A stretch of 64,000 bases of DNA from Chionoecetes opilio (Eukaryota; Arthropoda; Malacostraca; Decapoda; Majidae): positions 122,501 to 186,500 of the forward strand of contig JACEEZ010018180.1 in NCBI GenBank assembly GCA_016584305.1, read 5' to 3'. Positions 10,800 to 21,421 of this stretch are shown here, in pieces. The first letter of the stretch is position 1; each line of letters starts with the position of its first letter. The notes under the pieces were generated by a model that made no database searches, was not told the DNA's origin, and was given only the letters and a program-made list of their open reading frames with translations. Made by a program: the position numbers and the translations under genes.

Positions 10800-12290
10800 A
10801 ACGATTCTACCTCCAGAAATATTCATCACTGGGGAAATTACATAGAACAACAATTATTAACATCGTCATTATACACAATTGTTACAAAGATAATTTTCAC
10901 GTAGATATGTAAATAAAAACAATTATATATTCTGGCTGCAAAATTTCTCAAATTTTTAGCCTCATTTGGTTTTTGGCATTTTAATAAGAAACTATTGACC
11001 TAAGAAGAAATATGACTTAAATACATTATGTCCAGTTTCACGAGATCTATCCAATGGCACAAACTGCTTAATCCTAACATGTCACGTTTTTGAGATATAT
11101 CGATTTTTTGACATTTTCGAAAACATTGATTTGTGGCCTTATTTATGCATGATTTTTACTTCCGCGTATACCACTGGGACGGCCGTCAAGAGCCGGCCAC
11201 CAATCGTTTATGTTCTATATCCTTTTGTCCTTACGTTTATGGTTCCTGAGATATTCATGAAAATGTGATTTTCAAAATAAATTCCTGGGCCCTGCCTGGC
11301 CTTCAGATTTTTGGGGAAAATAAATGTCATCCAATTTGGATGAAACTTGGTTTATAGTGGTTTCTTTTGATGTTGATCACGAATCTGGTCTTCGTTTTCC
11401 GATATTTGGTCCTAAACGCAATTTTTTCCCCTATGTAAGATTATTGACCCCCGTAAATGCATACAAACATTTTACCACCATAATTATTCATCACTGAGAA
11501 AATTACATTGAACAGCAATTATTCACATTGTCATTATACACAATTGTTACATAGATCATTTTTACGTATATATATATATCAATAAAAAAAAAAATTCTGG
11601 CTGCAAAATTTCTCAACATTTTGGCATCATTTGGTTTTTGGCATTTTACTACGAAACTATTGACCTAAGAAGAAATATGACACAAATATATTATGCCCAG
11701 TTTCACGAGATCTACTCAATGGCATAATCCGTTTAGTCCTAACATGTCACATTTTTTGAGATATGTCGATTTTTTGACATTTTCGAAAACATTGATTTGT
11801 GGCATTATTTATGGATGATTTTTACTACCGCGTATACCACTGGGACGGCCGTCAAGAGCTTCATCTTTTATGTTCCATACCATTTTGTCCTTACGTTTAT
11901 GGTTACTGAGATTTTCATGAAAATGTGATTTAAAACAAAAATCCTGGGCCCGGGCCTTCAGATTTTTGGGGAAAATAAATATCACCCGATTTAGATGAAA
12001 CTTGGTTTATAGTGGCTTCTGCTGATGCCGATCACGAATCTGGTCTTCGGTTTCCGATTTTTGGTTATAAACGCAATTTGTTTCCCTCTGTAAACTTATT
12101 TATCCCCCTAAATGCATACAAACATGATTATATCTCCACAAATATTCATCACTGGGAAAATTACATAGAATAACAAATATGTACCCTGTCAATATACACA
12201 ATTGTTACTCATATCATTTTCACGTAGAATGTAAACAAAAATTTTAAATTCTGGCTGCAAAATTTCTCAGAATTTTTGCAGACACGTGTC
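10800..12290. repeat. About 660-bp tandem repeat, 2.2 copies
   Basis: The phrase ATTCATCACT...TACACAATTGTTAC recurs at about 10818, 11481 and 12139. CTGGCTGCAAAATTTCTCA recurs at 10932, 11597 and 12250, giving periods near 655-665 bp. Copies are roughly 85-90% alike by eye and AT-rich, with no open frame longer than shadows. Confidence 0.8.
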
Positions 12291-12316
12291 CTAAAGACAT
12301 CGTTGGCTTAATATAT

Positions 12317-12760
12317 ATATCAAGTATAGGCGTCCAGCCTCGGGCCCCTTACCTTTTGGGTCAGTTCTTGCGGCTGGAACGTGGCAGCGAGCCACGTTCC
12401 AGCCAATTAACTCATTACGCTAATTACTCATTAAGGGCTTGTTCTACGCAAAACGTTTGTTCCACAGACCCCCATTGATTTTGACAGCACTACTTGCATA
12501 TCAAATTTCAGCTCAATCCGACATTAATTAGGAGTAGTTTACGCTAATTACTCATTAAGGGCTTGTTTTACGCAAAAAGTTTGTTTCACAGACCCCCGTT
12601 GATTTTAACAGCACTACTTGCATGTCAAATTTCAGCTCAATCCGACAATATTTAGGAGTAGTTATACACTTTTTAGCTTAAACTTGGTTCCACGGGTCTT
12701 ATGGTAAGAAGCAGCACGCTCCGCTCGCTGCCAATTAAAAATACTATCTAGGGAGTGGCT
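12317..12760 (+). repeat. Hairpin-bearing dispersed repeat (family H), copy 1
   Basis: Begins near AAGTATAGGCGTCCAGCC. A perfect hairpin of two 14-base arms (GGCTGGAACGTGGC and its complement, 12372-12404) surrounds a 5-base loop. Two 123-bp internal tandem units follow (12416 and 12539), then a second stem-like end rich in GCTCGCTG. The same element recurs at 12914, 16970 and 19736. Type unknown. Confidence 0.7.
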
Positions 12761-12913
12761 GTTGCAGCCGCCCGCCGCCGATTCCTCCGTGCTGAAAAGC
12801 CAAACAAGCTATTGTGAAGTTATTCTTCGAGACAAAACTTGTGTGAAATTGAAAAGAACTACAAGATGTCAACACTAAAATCAAATAATAGGAAGAGGCA
12901 CACAAAAATAAAC

Positions 12914-13092
12914 TTAAATCAAGTATAGGCGTCCAGCCTCTGGCCCCTTTGCTTTTGGCTCAGTTCTTGCGGCTGGAACGTGGCAGCGAGCCACGTTCCA
13001 GCCAATTAACTCATTACGCTAATTACTCATTAAGGGCTTGTTCTACGCAAAATGTTTGTTACACAGACCCCCGTTGATTTCGACAGTACTTT
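12914..13092 (+). repeat. Hairpin-bearing repeat (family H), truncated copy 2
   Basis: Contains the start and the perfect hairpin (12971-13003), then breaks off near 13090 next to a TTTA run. Confidence 0.7.
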
Positions 13093-13483
13093 ATTTATTT
13101 ATTTAAATTGGTACATCGCCTGGTCATCAGTACACATGCGCCTGTAGGCAGTGACCTCCAGGGGTGGGATGGTAGGCCGTGGAGGTTCACTTGAGGGCTG
13201 TGATGGTTGGCCCTCGCCCGTGGTGGCGCAGGCAGGATTTTAAAGTAACGCCTGTGATTAGATACTGTTAGCTACTATTCGGGAAACTACTAGTACTGGG
13301 GAAATTTGTCAGTCGAAACAATTAAGTTATTGTTGCTACTACTATTACTTCTACTATTATATACTTCTAATATATACTACTACAACACCGTTCACTGTTA
13401 TGACTGCCATTATTCAACCTGTTCTTGCTGGATAATGAAGGGAAGCACTTGGTCATTAACGACCCTTCAACAGTAACTGTGGT

Positions 13484-13520
<37 letters not shown>

Positions 13521-13975
13521 ATCAAAGTTCTTATGTTTCATTTAAAAGGCAAAGTTAAATATTTGGTCAATATATGTTGATATTGTTTAATGTTGGCCAA
13601 AGAGATGGAGACCGTTGCCCAAACCATCAAAGACGAGGGTTCGAATCCTGTGTCAAGCAGTGTTTGGACATTTCCCGCAGCCACTGCCTCTATCTTTGCA
13701 GCCTTCGTGGTGACGCTCCGGTGGTAGTGAGGGTGCCTCCTGGCAAGCCATGACCCGCCACTATCTCCTCTGTCAACACCACCGTGGCCGCAGTAAGGGC
13801 ATCAGGGAGGGAGTCCTGTCAGGCGGGCCACACGGAGCCTTCCTCGCTACCAAAACACACACACAAACATCAGGGTCTCACAAAATAGAATAAATCAGGT
13901 AGTGGCACTGTGCACAAGTCACAACACTTTTCTGCATGGGCAGCAGCGTAGAGGTGTATAGCCTTACTTATAGCA
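13093..13975. other. Intergenic DNA upstream of lectin B
   Basis: Contains a (GT)n run at 13484-13519. Near 13620-13660 there is a GGTTCGAATCC B-box-like word, probably from a decayed tRNA-type SINE. No gene is supported. Confidence 0.55.
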
Positions 13976-13987
13976 ATGACTCTTGTT

Positions 13988-14137
13988 TCCCGACGCCCTG
14001 CCGCGTCTGTACAACGCGTGGGGCGTGACGGTGCCCAGCGCCTCAGCCAATCAGGCGGCGCCCGAGGTGACGACGAGCGATGGAAGGCAATGGTGAGCCA
14101 CACTTCCTGGAGCTTCCAGCCTGAACACAACAACAAG
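13988..14137 (+). promoter_or_regulatory. Promoter-proximal region and exon 1 of lectin gene B
   Basis: Nearly identical to 4996-5133 of gene A, including the CCAAT box (14047-14051), the upstream ATG at 14080, the in-frame ATG at 14090 and the donor CAACAAG|GTGAGC. This block is better conserved between the paralogues than the first coding exon. That argues for constraint or gene conversion over promoter and leader. Confidence 0.6.
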
Positions 14138-14255
14138 GTGAGCGGCGGGGGTGGTAAGGGTGACTCATTCCTTCTCCTGTGAAGGTTTTGTACAATGCTT
14201 TGTGAGAGTTCGCCTTTTATCCGTTAAGACTACGTGTTTAATGTTTGTGTTACAG

Positions 14256-15636
14256 ATGCAGTGGTGCTATGTGTTCGCGGCTGTGGTGGCCGTTGTGTCG
14301 GGACAGCGTGTCAGCTATGACGGGACGCCCTTGGCTGACGGTGTGGTGGTGATCAAAGGAGGTAATTCAGGCACACCTGCGCAAGCTTCAGGACAGACTT
14401 TCTTCGGAATTTCTCCCCGGGCTGTAACTGTTCCTCAAGGTGCCTCCAGGGATGTGCCTCACGCTGTGTTCCCTGGATTTGTTCCTGCGGCACCACAGCA
14501 TGGGTTTCCAGTCATCAGCCCGCCACAGCCTATTGTGTCTCCTGCTATTCAAGACCCGCTGCCCTGCAGCTATGGTGCAGGAACTTTAGTGAGTAGCCAT
14601 GTTATGCACATTGATTACCATTAGTACAATAGGTGAATACTTTTATATAATTTTACATTAAGAATTGCCAAGGTACTAATATCACTATTGTGTGACTCAG
14701 GTGCACGAGACTTCTCTGGGCAGACGAGAGTATCACTTCTCGTGGTGCCCGCGTCCCGGCCAGACCTTCAGCCACGCCCAGGCTGACCACTACTGCCGCT
14801 CCTTGCCCTACGACGGCCACCCAGTGGGCTTCCACGCAGTCAGCATTGAGGACCACGCTGAGGACGCATTGATCAGCACCATCATCAGCGCCTGTAAGTC
14901 TTAGTGACTTAAGAACATAACAAAATAACTAAGCTACTACAAGTGGCCGCGAGGCCTACTCGTGGTAGTCCTGTTACCTAACACTACCTACATCCACCTT
15001 TCATCCCCATCCATGAACCTATCCAGCCCCTCTTTAAAGCTCTCTAATGACTCTGCACTAACTACATGTCTACTGAGTCTATTCCATTCATTCACCACCC
15101 TATTTATGACCTATCCTATTTCCTTTCTAAATCTACGCTTTTCCAGCTGGAATCCATTACTTTACTTTACTTTTTTTACTGACTTACAGTACTTTTACAT
15201 GACTTGCTGAATAAATGTCATGCGGAATCTTCCCTTACAACCGCGGCATTCTTGTAGTGACTTAACTTGTCCTTCAGATCGCGTGCCCTTCATCTGGACG
15301 AGCGGCAAGAAAGTCTCTGCGTACGCTTGGAAGTGGCAGAATGGCGTCACTTCCCTCTACACTAACTGGTCCCACACCGGCAGGTCTGTTACGGTTTATA
15401 TCAAATAAGGAAATGCCGATAACTCTTATTATTTTAGTTATTTCTTCACTTTAAAATGTGTTCTTTCCTGCACCAACAGGGTTGGCCGCGCTCAGCCCGA
15501 TAACTATGCGGGCGACGAGTACTGCCTGGCTGTCCTGAATAACATCTATGGTGACGGCATCACCTGGCACGACTCTTCTTGTCATAACAACAAATACGTC
15601 ATCTGCGAGCGTCCCAAGGCTTACGGCAGCCAGTGA
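14256..15636 (+). CDS. Secreted C-type lectin B (262 aa, four coding exons)
   Basis: Coding exons are 14256-14588, 14701-14893, 15278-15383 and 15480-15636, with the same borders and phases as lectin A. Residues 1-16 are a signal peptide (MQWCYVFAAVVAVVSG). The Pro/Gly/Val-rich linker is 29 residues longer than in A. The lectin domain spans about 104-256, with cysteines 104/127, 143/253 and 226/245, FIWTSG, QPD at 216-218 and WHD at 240-242, so calcium-dependent galactose-type binding is predicted. The protein ends YGSQ. Intron 3 is longer than in gene A because a LINE 3' tail inserted at about 14935-15170. The gene's last part is the source of the 2.78 kb tandem duplication downstream. Probable role: soluble pattern-recognition lectin (inferred from the family). 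Confidence 0.9.
14935..15175 (-). mobile_element. LINE 3' tail (reverse-transcriptase C-terminus) in lectin B intron 3
   Basis: Minus-strand translation gives LEKRRFRKEIG, a stop, then VINRVVNEWNRLSRHVV and ESFKEGLDRFMDGDER. This is the terminal block of CR1/L2-type reverse transcriptases. It is followed by the 3' UTR with GGCCGCGAGGCC and an AACATAA-like tail. Shorter copies of the same tail lie at 35838, 41348, 61236 and 63889. Confidence 0.75.
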
Positions 15637-15701
15637 TGCAACTTTTCTAAATCTAATAGTATATCCACGGCTACTTAGTATAGGAATGAGCCCATTATCT
15701 A

Positions 15702-15712
15702 AATAAATAAAA
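15702..15712 (+). terminator. Polyadenylation signal of lectin B
   Basis: AATAAATAAA about 65 bp after the stop codon. The same sequence is duplicated near 18482. Confidence 0.7.
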
Positions 15713-16734
15713 TTACTTTACTGCTTAAGAGTTATGTTAATGGTATCCTTCATTAGTTATTCTTTATTAAAATACCAGGAATTAATTTATTAAAATTTAT
15801 AAACTGAAATTTATAAACTGCCCATGCTAACTATGTATATTGCCATCTCTCCTGGCAGATAAATTATGGTTCCGATGAACACTTCTAAATCTTGTATACT
15901 AACAATCTAAAGCAAGTCTTTATCTTAGTCTTTTATCATTACTTTACAATATAATTATGAAATGTGGGAAAACTGTTCTGTCTATCCAACCAAACTGCTC
16001 CTTGACTTGGTCAACGACTCCTTGACTTGGTCGTACACACTCTCAAATATCATTTCCTATCCATAATACATGGTTAGGGCGAAACCCTTCACTTGAACTC
16101 CTGAGCTGATGAGTCGCCTAAACGTGATGGAACAGTCTCCGCCGGACACCAGTCATCACAATTCTGATGCCACATAGAAGGGTAAAAGGGCATATTCTAA
16201 GATCAGATCAGTGGTGGGTATTAAGAGTATCTATTATAATATGCTAAAGTGTGTCCGCGATAGGTACAGACCCCAGTGCCCCAATCCCATCATATGGCAC
16301 AGTTTTGGAACAGTGTCGACCAGAGGCACATTTTAAGCCCACATGAGATGATCCGATCACTTCTTTTTTTTTGTAGCCTATTATCGAGAATTGTGAAAAA
16401 TAAAGTTGGTTACGAGAATTGAGGAAACATTGATGTAGGGTGATTGGTAATGGGTGAACGGGTGGGGTAATGGGTGAGTGAATGGGTTCTTCTGAATGGG
16501 TGGGGGGTGAGGGAATAGGTGGGTGTGATGGGGAATGGGTGATGGGTAAGGCGTTAATACATGTATTTCTAAATCAATGATTTCAGGAAAGTTAAAAGGG
16601 ACTATCTGGAGAGTGTTTGGTGGGCCGAAGACCCACCAATAGCACTCTGCAGGAGCTAGCCAAAAAGTCCGCCCGGGGGCGGCTTTGCGGCTAGTTATAC
16701 ATAATACGGCAACCATGGCATACATAATACGGCA

Positions 16735-16800
16735 ACCATGGCCAGTGGGGGGGGGGGGGGCACGTGCCCCCGTTGCTACGCCACTGCCCCCCCCCCACCA
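16735..16800. repeat. G-tract/C-tract repeat of the CAGTGG..GGGG type
   Basis: CCAGTGGGG(G)n, then GCCCCCGTTGCTACGCCACTG and a C-tract. This resembles terminal repeats of G-rich hAT-type elements seen at 24059 and 33031. It is duplicated at about 19505-19565. Confidence 0.5.
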
Positions 16801-16969
16801 CAGACTTCCTGATCAGAATATTATCCGCCGACCGTCCAAAGACATCCAAGACTACAATAATAATTACTACGATGATGAAAAAACACACACACACACACAC
16901 ACATTCAAGACGGGTTGTTCGCCTGTGAGTGACATCCCGTCAAAACAATACCACTCACTCACCTGACAT

Positions 16970-17385
16970 AAATCAAGTATAGACGTCCAGCCCCTTTGCT
17001 TTTGGCTCAGTTCTTGCGGCTGGAACATGACAGCGAGCCACGTTCCAGCCAATTAACTCATTACGTGAATTACTCATTAAGGGCTTGTTCTATGCAAAAA
17101 GTATGTTTAACAGACCCCCATTGATTTTGACAGCACTACTTGGATTTCGAATGTCAGCTCAATCCGACAATAATTAGGAGTAGTTTACGCTAATTACTCA
17201 TTAAGGGCTTGTTTTACGCAAAAAAATCTTCCGATGACCCCCATTGCTTTTGACAGCACTACTTGCATGTCAAATTTCAGCTGAATCCGACAATAATTAG
17301 GAATAGTTATACACTTTGGCGGAAACTTGGTTCCACGGGTCTTATGGTAAGCGACAGCGAGCGAAGCTCGCTGTCAATTAATTAT
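16970..17385 (+). repeat. Hairpin-bearing repeat (family H), copy 3
   Basis: The start motif is at 16972, the first hairpin (one arm mutated) at 17018-17050. A second perfect hairpin, GACAGCGAGC with its complement around GAA, is at 17353-17375 near the far end. Confidence 0.7.
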
Positions 17386-17465
17386 TTTTTATGAATTATC
17401 TTTTTTTTTAAATTTCTTGTATCTTTGTCTTTTAGATTATATTTTCAGCCATGTATATTTAATTT

Positions 17466-17728
17466 TGCGCGTGGCCTCTGTGCTAATCTCCGTCGCATTA
17501 GCCCTTGAGCCTGTGGTGTGTGACAACCCGTTACCCCGGGACACAGGGCTAGTGTGACATCCGGGTTACCAGTTACCTTACCCAGGTACCCATTTATCGA
17601 CCAACCCCGAAAGGAAGGATGAACAGCTGTTTGGGCTGCCGCCGACTGTCCTGGGCGTGATTCGAACCAGGGTTCGCAGATTCGTAGCTAGGCGCGCTAA
17701 CCACTACACCACGGAAGGCAGAAGAAAT
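17466..17728 (-). repeat. tRNA-derived SINE (family S)
   Basis: Minus-strand copy with B-box complement GATTCGAACC near 17659 and A-box complement in GCGCGCTAACCACTACACC. It is carried in unit 1 of the tandem duplication. Confidence 0.8.
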
Positions 17729-18020
17729 CTTACAATAAGTCACCGAATGTCCGTCTGTCCATGCAATTAAGGCTCCACCTTTTCTGTCCCAATTTCAACT
17801 AAACTCAAAGAAAGAAAAAAAGTTAATACGGTGTTGTGTACAAAGTCATTCCGATCATCTTTCTGAGCATCATACTTATTACGGGTAACTTCTGGTAGCA
17901 ATAATAATTATATTAATGTTAAAAATGGTAATTTTGATATTGGTAATAACAATAAAATAATAATAATAATAATGATAATTAATAACATAATGCTGCATAA
18001 GTGTGGAGAGTTCGTGCAAC

Positions 18021-18416
18021 ATGGCAAAGCATTACCGCAGTTTCTTTCTCTACGCCCCTCGAGTACCCTTCATCTGGACGAGCGGCAAGAAAGTCTCTGC
18101 GTACGCTTGGAAGTGGCAGAATGGCGTCACTTCCCTCTACACTAACTGGTCCCACACCGGCAGGTCTGTTACGGTTTATATCAAATAAGGAAATGCCGAT
18201 AACTCTTATTATTTTAGTTATTTCTTCACTTTAAAATTTGTTCTTTCCTGCACCAACAGGGTTGGCCGCGCTCAGCCCGATAACTATGCGGGCGACGAGT
18301 ACTGCCTGGCTGTCCTGAATAACATCTATGGTGACGGCATCACCTGGCACGACTCTTCTTGTCATAACAACAAATACGTCATCTGCGAGCGTCCCAAGGC
18401 GTACGGCAGCCAGTGA
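18021..18416 (+). CDS. Chimeric open frame: foreign 5' end fused to lectin exons 4-5
   Basis: At the duplication junction an ATG (18021) opens MAKHYRSFFLYAPRV, which comes from the locus at 20795. It runs in frame into duplicated lectin exon 4 (PFIWTSGKK...). The exon 4 donor (after 18163), the acceptor and exon 5 (18260-18416) are intact. The spliced frame would give 99 residues ending YGSQ, with QPD and WHD kept. It lacks a signal peptide and the first half of the lectin domain, so it may not fold. Expression is unknown. It could be a neutral by-product of the duplication; no promoter was identified. Confidence 0.4.
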
Positions 18417-19735
18417 TGCAACTTTTCTAAATCTAATAGTATATCCACGGCTACTTAGTATAGGAATGAGCCCATTATCTAAATAAATAAAATTACTTTA
18501 CTGCTTAAGAGTTATGTTAATGGTATCCTTCATTAGTTATTCTTTATTAAAATACCAGGAATTAATTTATTAAAATTTATAAACTGAAATTTATAAACTG
18601 CCCATGCTAACTATGTATATTGCCATCTCTCCTGGCAGATAAATTATGGTTCCGATGAACACTTCTAAATCTTGTATACTAACAATCTAAAGCAAGTCTT
18701 TATATTAGTCTTTTATCATTACTTTACAATATAATTATGAAATGTGGGAAAACTGTTCTGTCTATCCAACCAAACTGCTCCTTGACTTGGTCAACGACTC
18801 CTTGACTTGGTCGTACAAACTCTCAAATATCATTTCCTATCCATAATACATGGTTAGGGCGAAACCCTTCACTTGAACTCCTGAGCTGATGAGTCGCCTA
18901 AACGTGATGGAACAGTCTCCGCCGGACACCAGTCATCACAATTCTGATGCCACATAGAAGGGTAAAAGGGCATATTCTAAGATCAGATCAGTGGTGGGTA
19001 TTAAGAGTATCTATTATAATATGCTAAAGTGTGTCCGCGATAGGTACAGACCCCAGTGCCCCAATCCCATCATATGGCACAGTTTTGGAACAGTGTCGAC
19101 CAGAGGCACATTTTAAGCCCACATGAGATGATCCGATCACTTCTTTTTTTTGTAGCCTATTATCGAGAATTGTGAAAAATAAAGTTGGTTACGAGAATTG
19201 AGGAAACATTGATGTAGGGTGATTGGTAATGGGTGAATGGGTGGGGTAATGGGTGAGTGAATGGGTTCCTTCTGAATGGGTGGGGGGTGAGGGAATAGGT
19301 GGGGGTGATGGGTAAGGCGTTAATACATGTATTTCTAAATCAATGATTTCAGGAAAGTTAAAAGGGACTATCTGGAGAGTGTTTGGTGGGCCGAAGACCC
19401 ACCAATAGCCCTCTGCAGGAGCTAGCCAAAAAGTCCGCCCGGGGGCGGCTTTGCGGCTAGTTATACATAATACGGCAACCATGGCATACATAATACGGCA
19501 ACCATGGCCAGTGGGGGGGGGGGGGGGGCACGTGCCCCCGTTGCTACGCCACTGCCCCCCCCCCACCACAGACTTCCTGATCAGAATATTATCCGCCGAC
19601 CGTCCAAAGACATCCAAGACTACAATAATAATTACTACGATGATGAAAAACACACGCACACACACACACACATTCAAGACAGGTTGTTCGCCTGTGAGTG
19701 ACATCCCGTCAAAACAATACCACTCACTCACCTGA

Positions 19736-20152
19736 CATAAATCAAGTATAGACGTCCAGCCCCTTTGCTTTTGGCTCAGTTCTTGCGGCTGGAACATGAC
19801 AGCGAGCCACGTTCCAGCCAATTAACTCATTACGTGAATTACTCATTAAGGGCTTGTTCTATGCAAAAAGTATGTTTAACAGACCCCCATTGATTTTGAC
19901 AGCACTACTTGGATTTCGAATGTCAGCTCAATCCGACAATAATTAGGAGTAGTTTACGCTAATTACTCATTAAGGGCTTGTTTTACGCAAAAAAATCTTC
20001 CGATGACCCCCATTGCTTTTGACAGCACTACTTGCATGTCAAATTTCAGCTGAATCCGACAATAATTAGGAGTAGTTATACACTTTTTGGCGGAAACTTG
20101 GTTCCACGGGTCTTATGGTAAGCGACAGCGAGCGAAGCTCGCTGTCAATTAA
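19736..20152 (+). repeat. Hairpin-bearing repeat (family H), copy 4
   Basis: Duplicate of the 16970 copy in unit 2 of the segmental duplication. Hairpins lie at about 19787-19819 and 20124-20146. Confidence 0.7.
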
Positions 20153-20243
20153 TTATTTTTTATGAATTATTATCTTTTTAAAAAAAATTCTTGTATCTTT
20201 GTCTTTTAGATTATATTTTCAGCCATGTATATTTAATTTTGCG

Positions 20244-20505
20244 CGTGGCCTCTGTGCTAATCTCCGTCGCATTAGCCCTTGAGCCTGTGGTGTGTGACAA
20301 CCCGTTACCCCGGGACACAGGGCTAGTGTGACATCCGGGTTACCAGTTACCTTACCCAGGTACCCATTTATCGACCAACCCCGAAAGGAAGGATGAACAG
20401 CTGTTTGGGCTGCCGCCGACTGTCCTGGGCGTGATTCGAACCAGGGTTCGCAGATTCGTAGCTAGGCGCGCTAACCACTACACCACGGAAGGCAGAAGAA
20501 ATCTT
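20244..20505 (-). repeat. tRNA-derived SINE (family S)
   Basis: Copy of the 17466 SINE in unit 2 of the duplication. Confidence 0.8.
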
Positions 20506-20794
20506 ACAATAATTCACCGAATGTCCGTCTGTCCATGCAATTAAGGCTCCACCTTTTCTGTCCCAATTTCAACTAAACTCAAAGAAAGAAAAAAAGTTAA
20601 TACGGTGTTGTGTACAAAGTCATTCCGATCATCTTTCTGAGCATCATACTTATTACGGGTAACTTCTGGTAGCAATAATAATGATATTAATGTTAAAAAT
20701 GGTAATTTTGATATTGGTAATAACAATAAAATAATAATAATAATAATGATAATTAATAACATAATGCTGCATAAGTGTGGAGAGTTCGTGCAAC

Positions 20795-21421
20795 ATGGCA
20801 AAGCATTACCGCAGTTTCTTTCTCTACGCCCCTCGAGTACCGTTACAAGAGTATTGTCTTGTGTATAGTAAGAGTACTGTTCGCCGCTGCTGGTGGGCGA
20901 GGGCTGCGTCCTGCACGCCCTGCAGGAACAGTGCCTCGCGCACCTCATGCCCGGACTCAGGCAAGGAGCAGCATCACCCCTCAGGTGCTGCAGGTCTTAC
21001 ACACGCTCCCAAAGAGGCGGCGATGAGCACCGTTCACGTACCCGCCCAATACCGTTACAAGGTCATGGGCGACAAGGGTCACTCCATTGCCCACCTCCGG
21101 AACGACTTTGATGTTCAGGCATCTGACATCAGGAGCGGAGCAAAGGATATCCCAGGCCCTTCCGCCTGTGTGCACCGCTGGCGCCACACAGACGCAGGCG
21201 ACGCCAAGCCTGCAGCTGGAGAGGACTCAACGTCACTAAAGGCCTCGTTCAAGATTCTAACTAAGGACCGACGTGACGCCTCAGGTCCCAAAGAGGAGGT
21301 CACAAACAGGACTGTTCACGTGCCCGCCCAGTACCGTAACAAGATCATGGGCGAGAAGGGGCATTACATTGCCCGCCTCCGATTTACCTTTCACCGTTCA
21401 AAGCTTTACCGTTCAAAGTAA
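20795..21421 (+). CDS. KH-domain fragment, vigilin-like (possibly a pseudogene)
   Basis: An uninterrupted frame from ATG at 20795 to TAA at 21419 gives 208 residues. Two KH-type cores are visible: VHVPAQYRYKVMGDKGHSIA around 21030-21090, and VHVPAQYRNKIMGEKGHYIA around 21312-21375. Each has the GxKG loop that grips single-stranded nucleic acid. The spacing and the VPAQY lead-in recall vigilin, a multi-KH RNA-binding protein. The downstream strand and helix of each KH fold are not recognisable. The last core breaks into a repeated RSKLYRSK end, and the N-terminal part is unlike KH. It may be a truncated retrocopy or isolated exons; a real start at 21023 is also possible. Confidence 0.45.
   Translation: MAKHYRSFFLYAPRVPLQEYCLVYSKSTVRRCWWARAASCTPCRNSASRTSCPDSGKEQHHPSGAAGLTHAPKEAAMSTVHVPAQYRYKVMGDKGHSIAHLRNDFDVQASDIRSGAKDIPGPSACVHRWRHTDAGDAKPAAGEDSTSLKASFKILTKDRRDASGPKEEVTNRTVHVPAQYRNKIMGEKGHYIARLRFTFHRSKLYRSK

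Larger units (their letters stand above)
15287..20841 (+). repeat. 2.78-kb tandem segmental duplication (two units)
   Basis: Unit 1 (about 15287-18065) and unit 2 (18066-20841) match almost base for base at offset 2780, falling to 2774 by the end. Each unit carries the end of lectin exon 4, intron 4, exon 5, 3' flank, a family H repeat, the tRNA-derived SINE and the CATAAGTGTGGAGAG end. Differences are scattered single bases and microsatellite lengths, so the event is recent. The junction at 18065/18066 joins CTCGAGTAC to CCTTCATCTGG. Confidence 0.92.

Noticed and set aside
12317..12760. Helitron
   Set aside because: Hairpins are present, but no CTRR-type 3' end or TC start at consistent positions was seen.
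16381..16725. Minus-strand frames at 16381-16725 and 19189-19821
   Set aside because: They run across the hairpin-bearing repeat, G-tract and CA tract of the duplicated unit. They are duplicated only because the DNA is.
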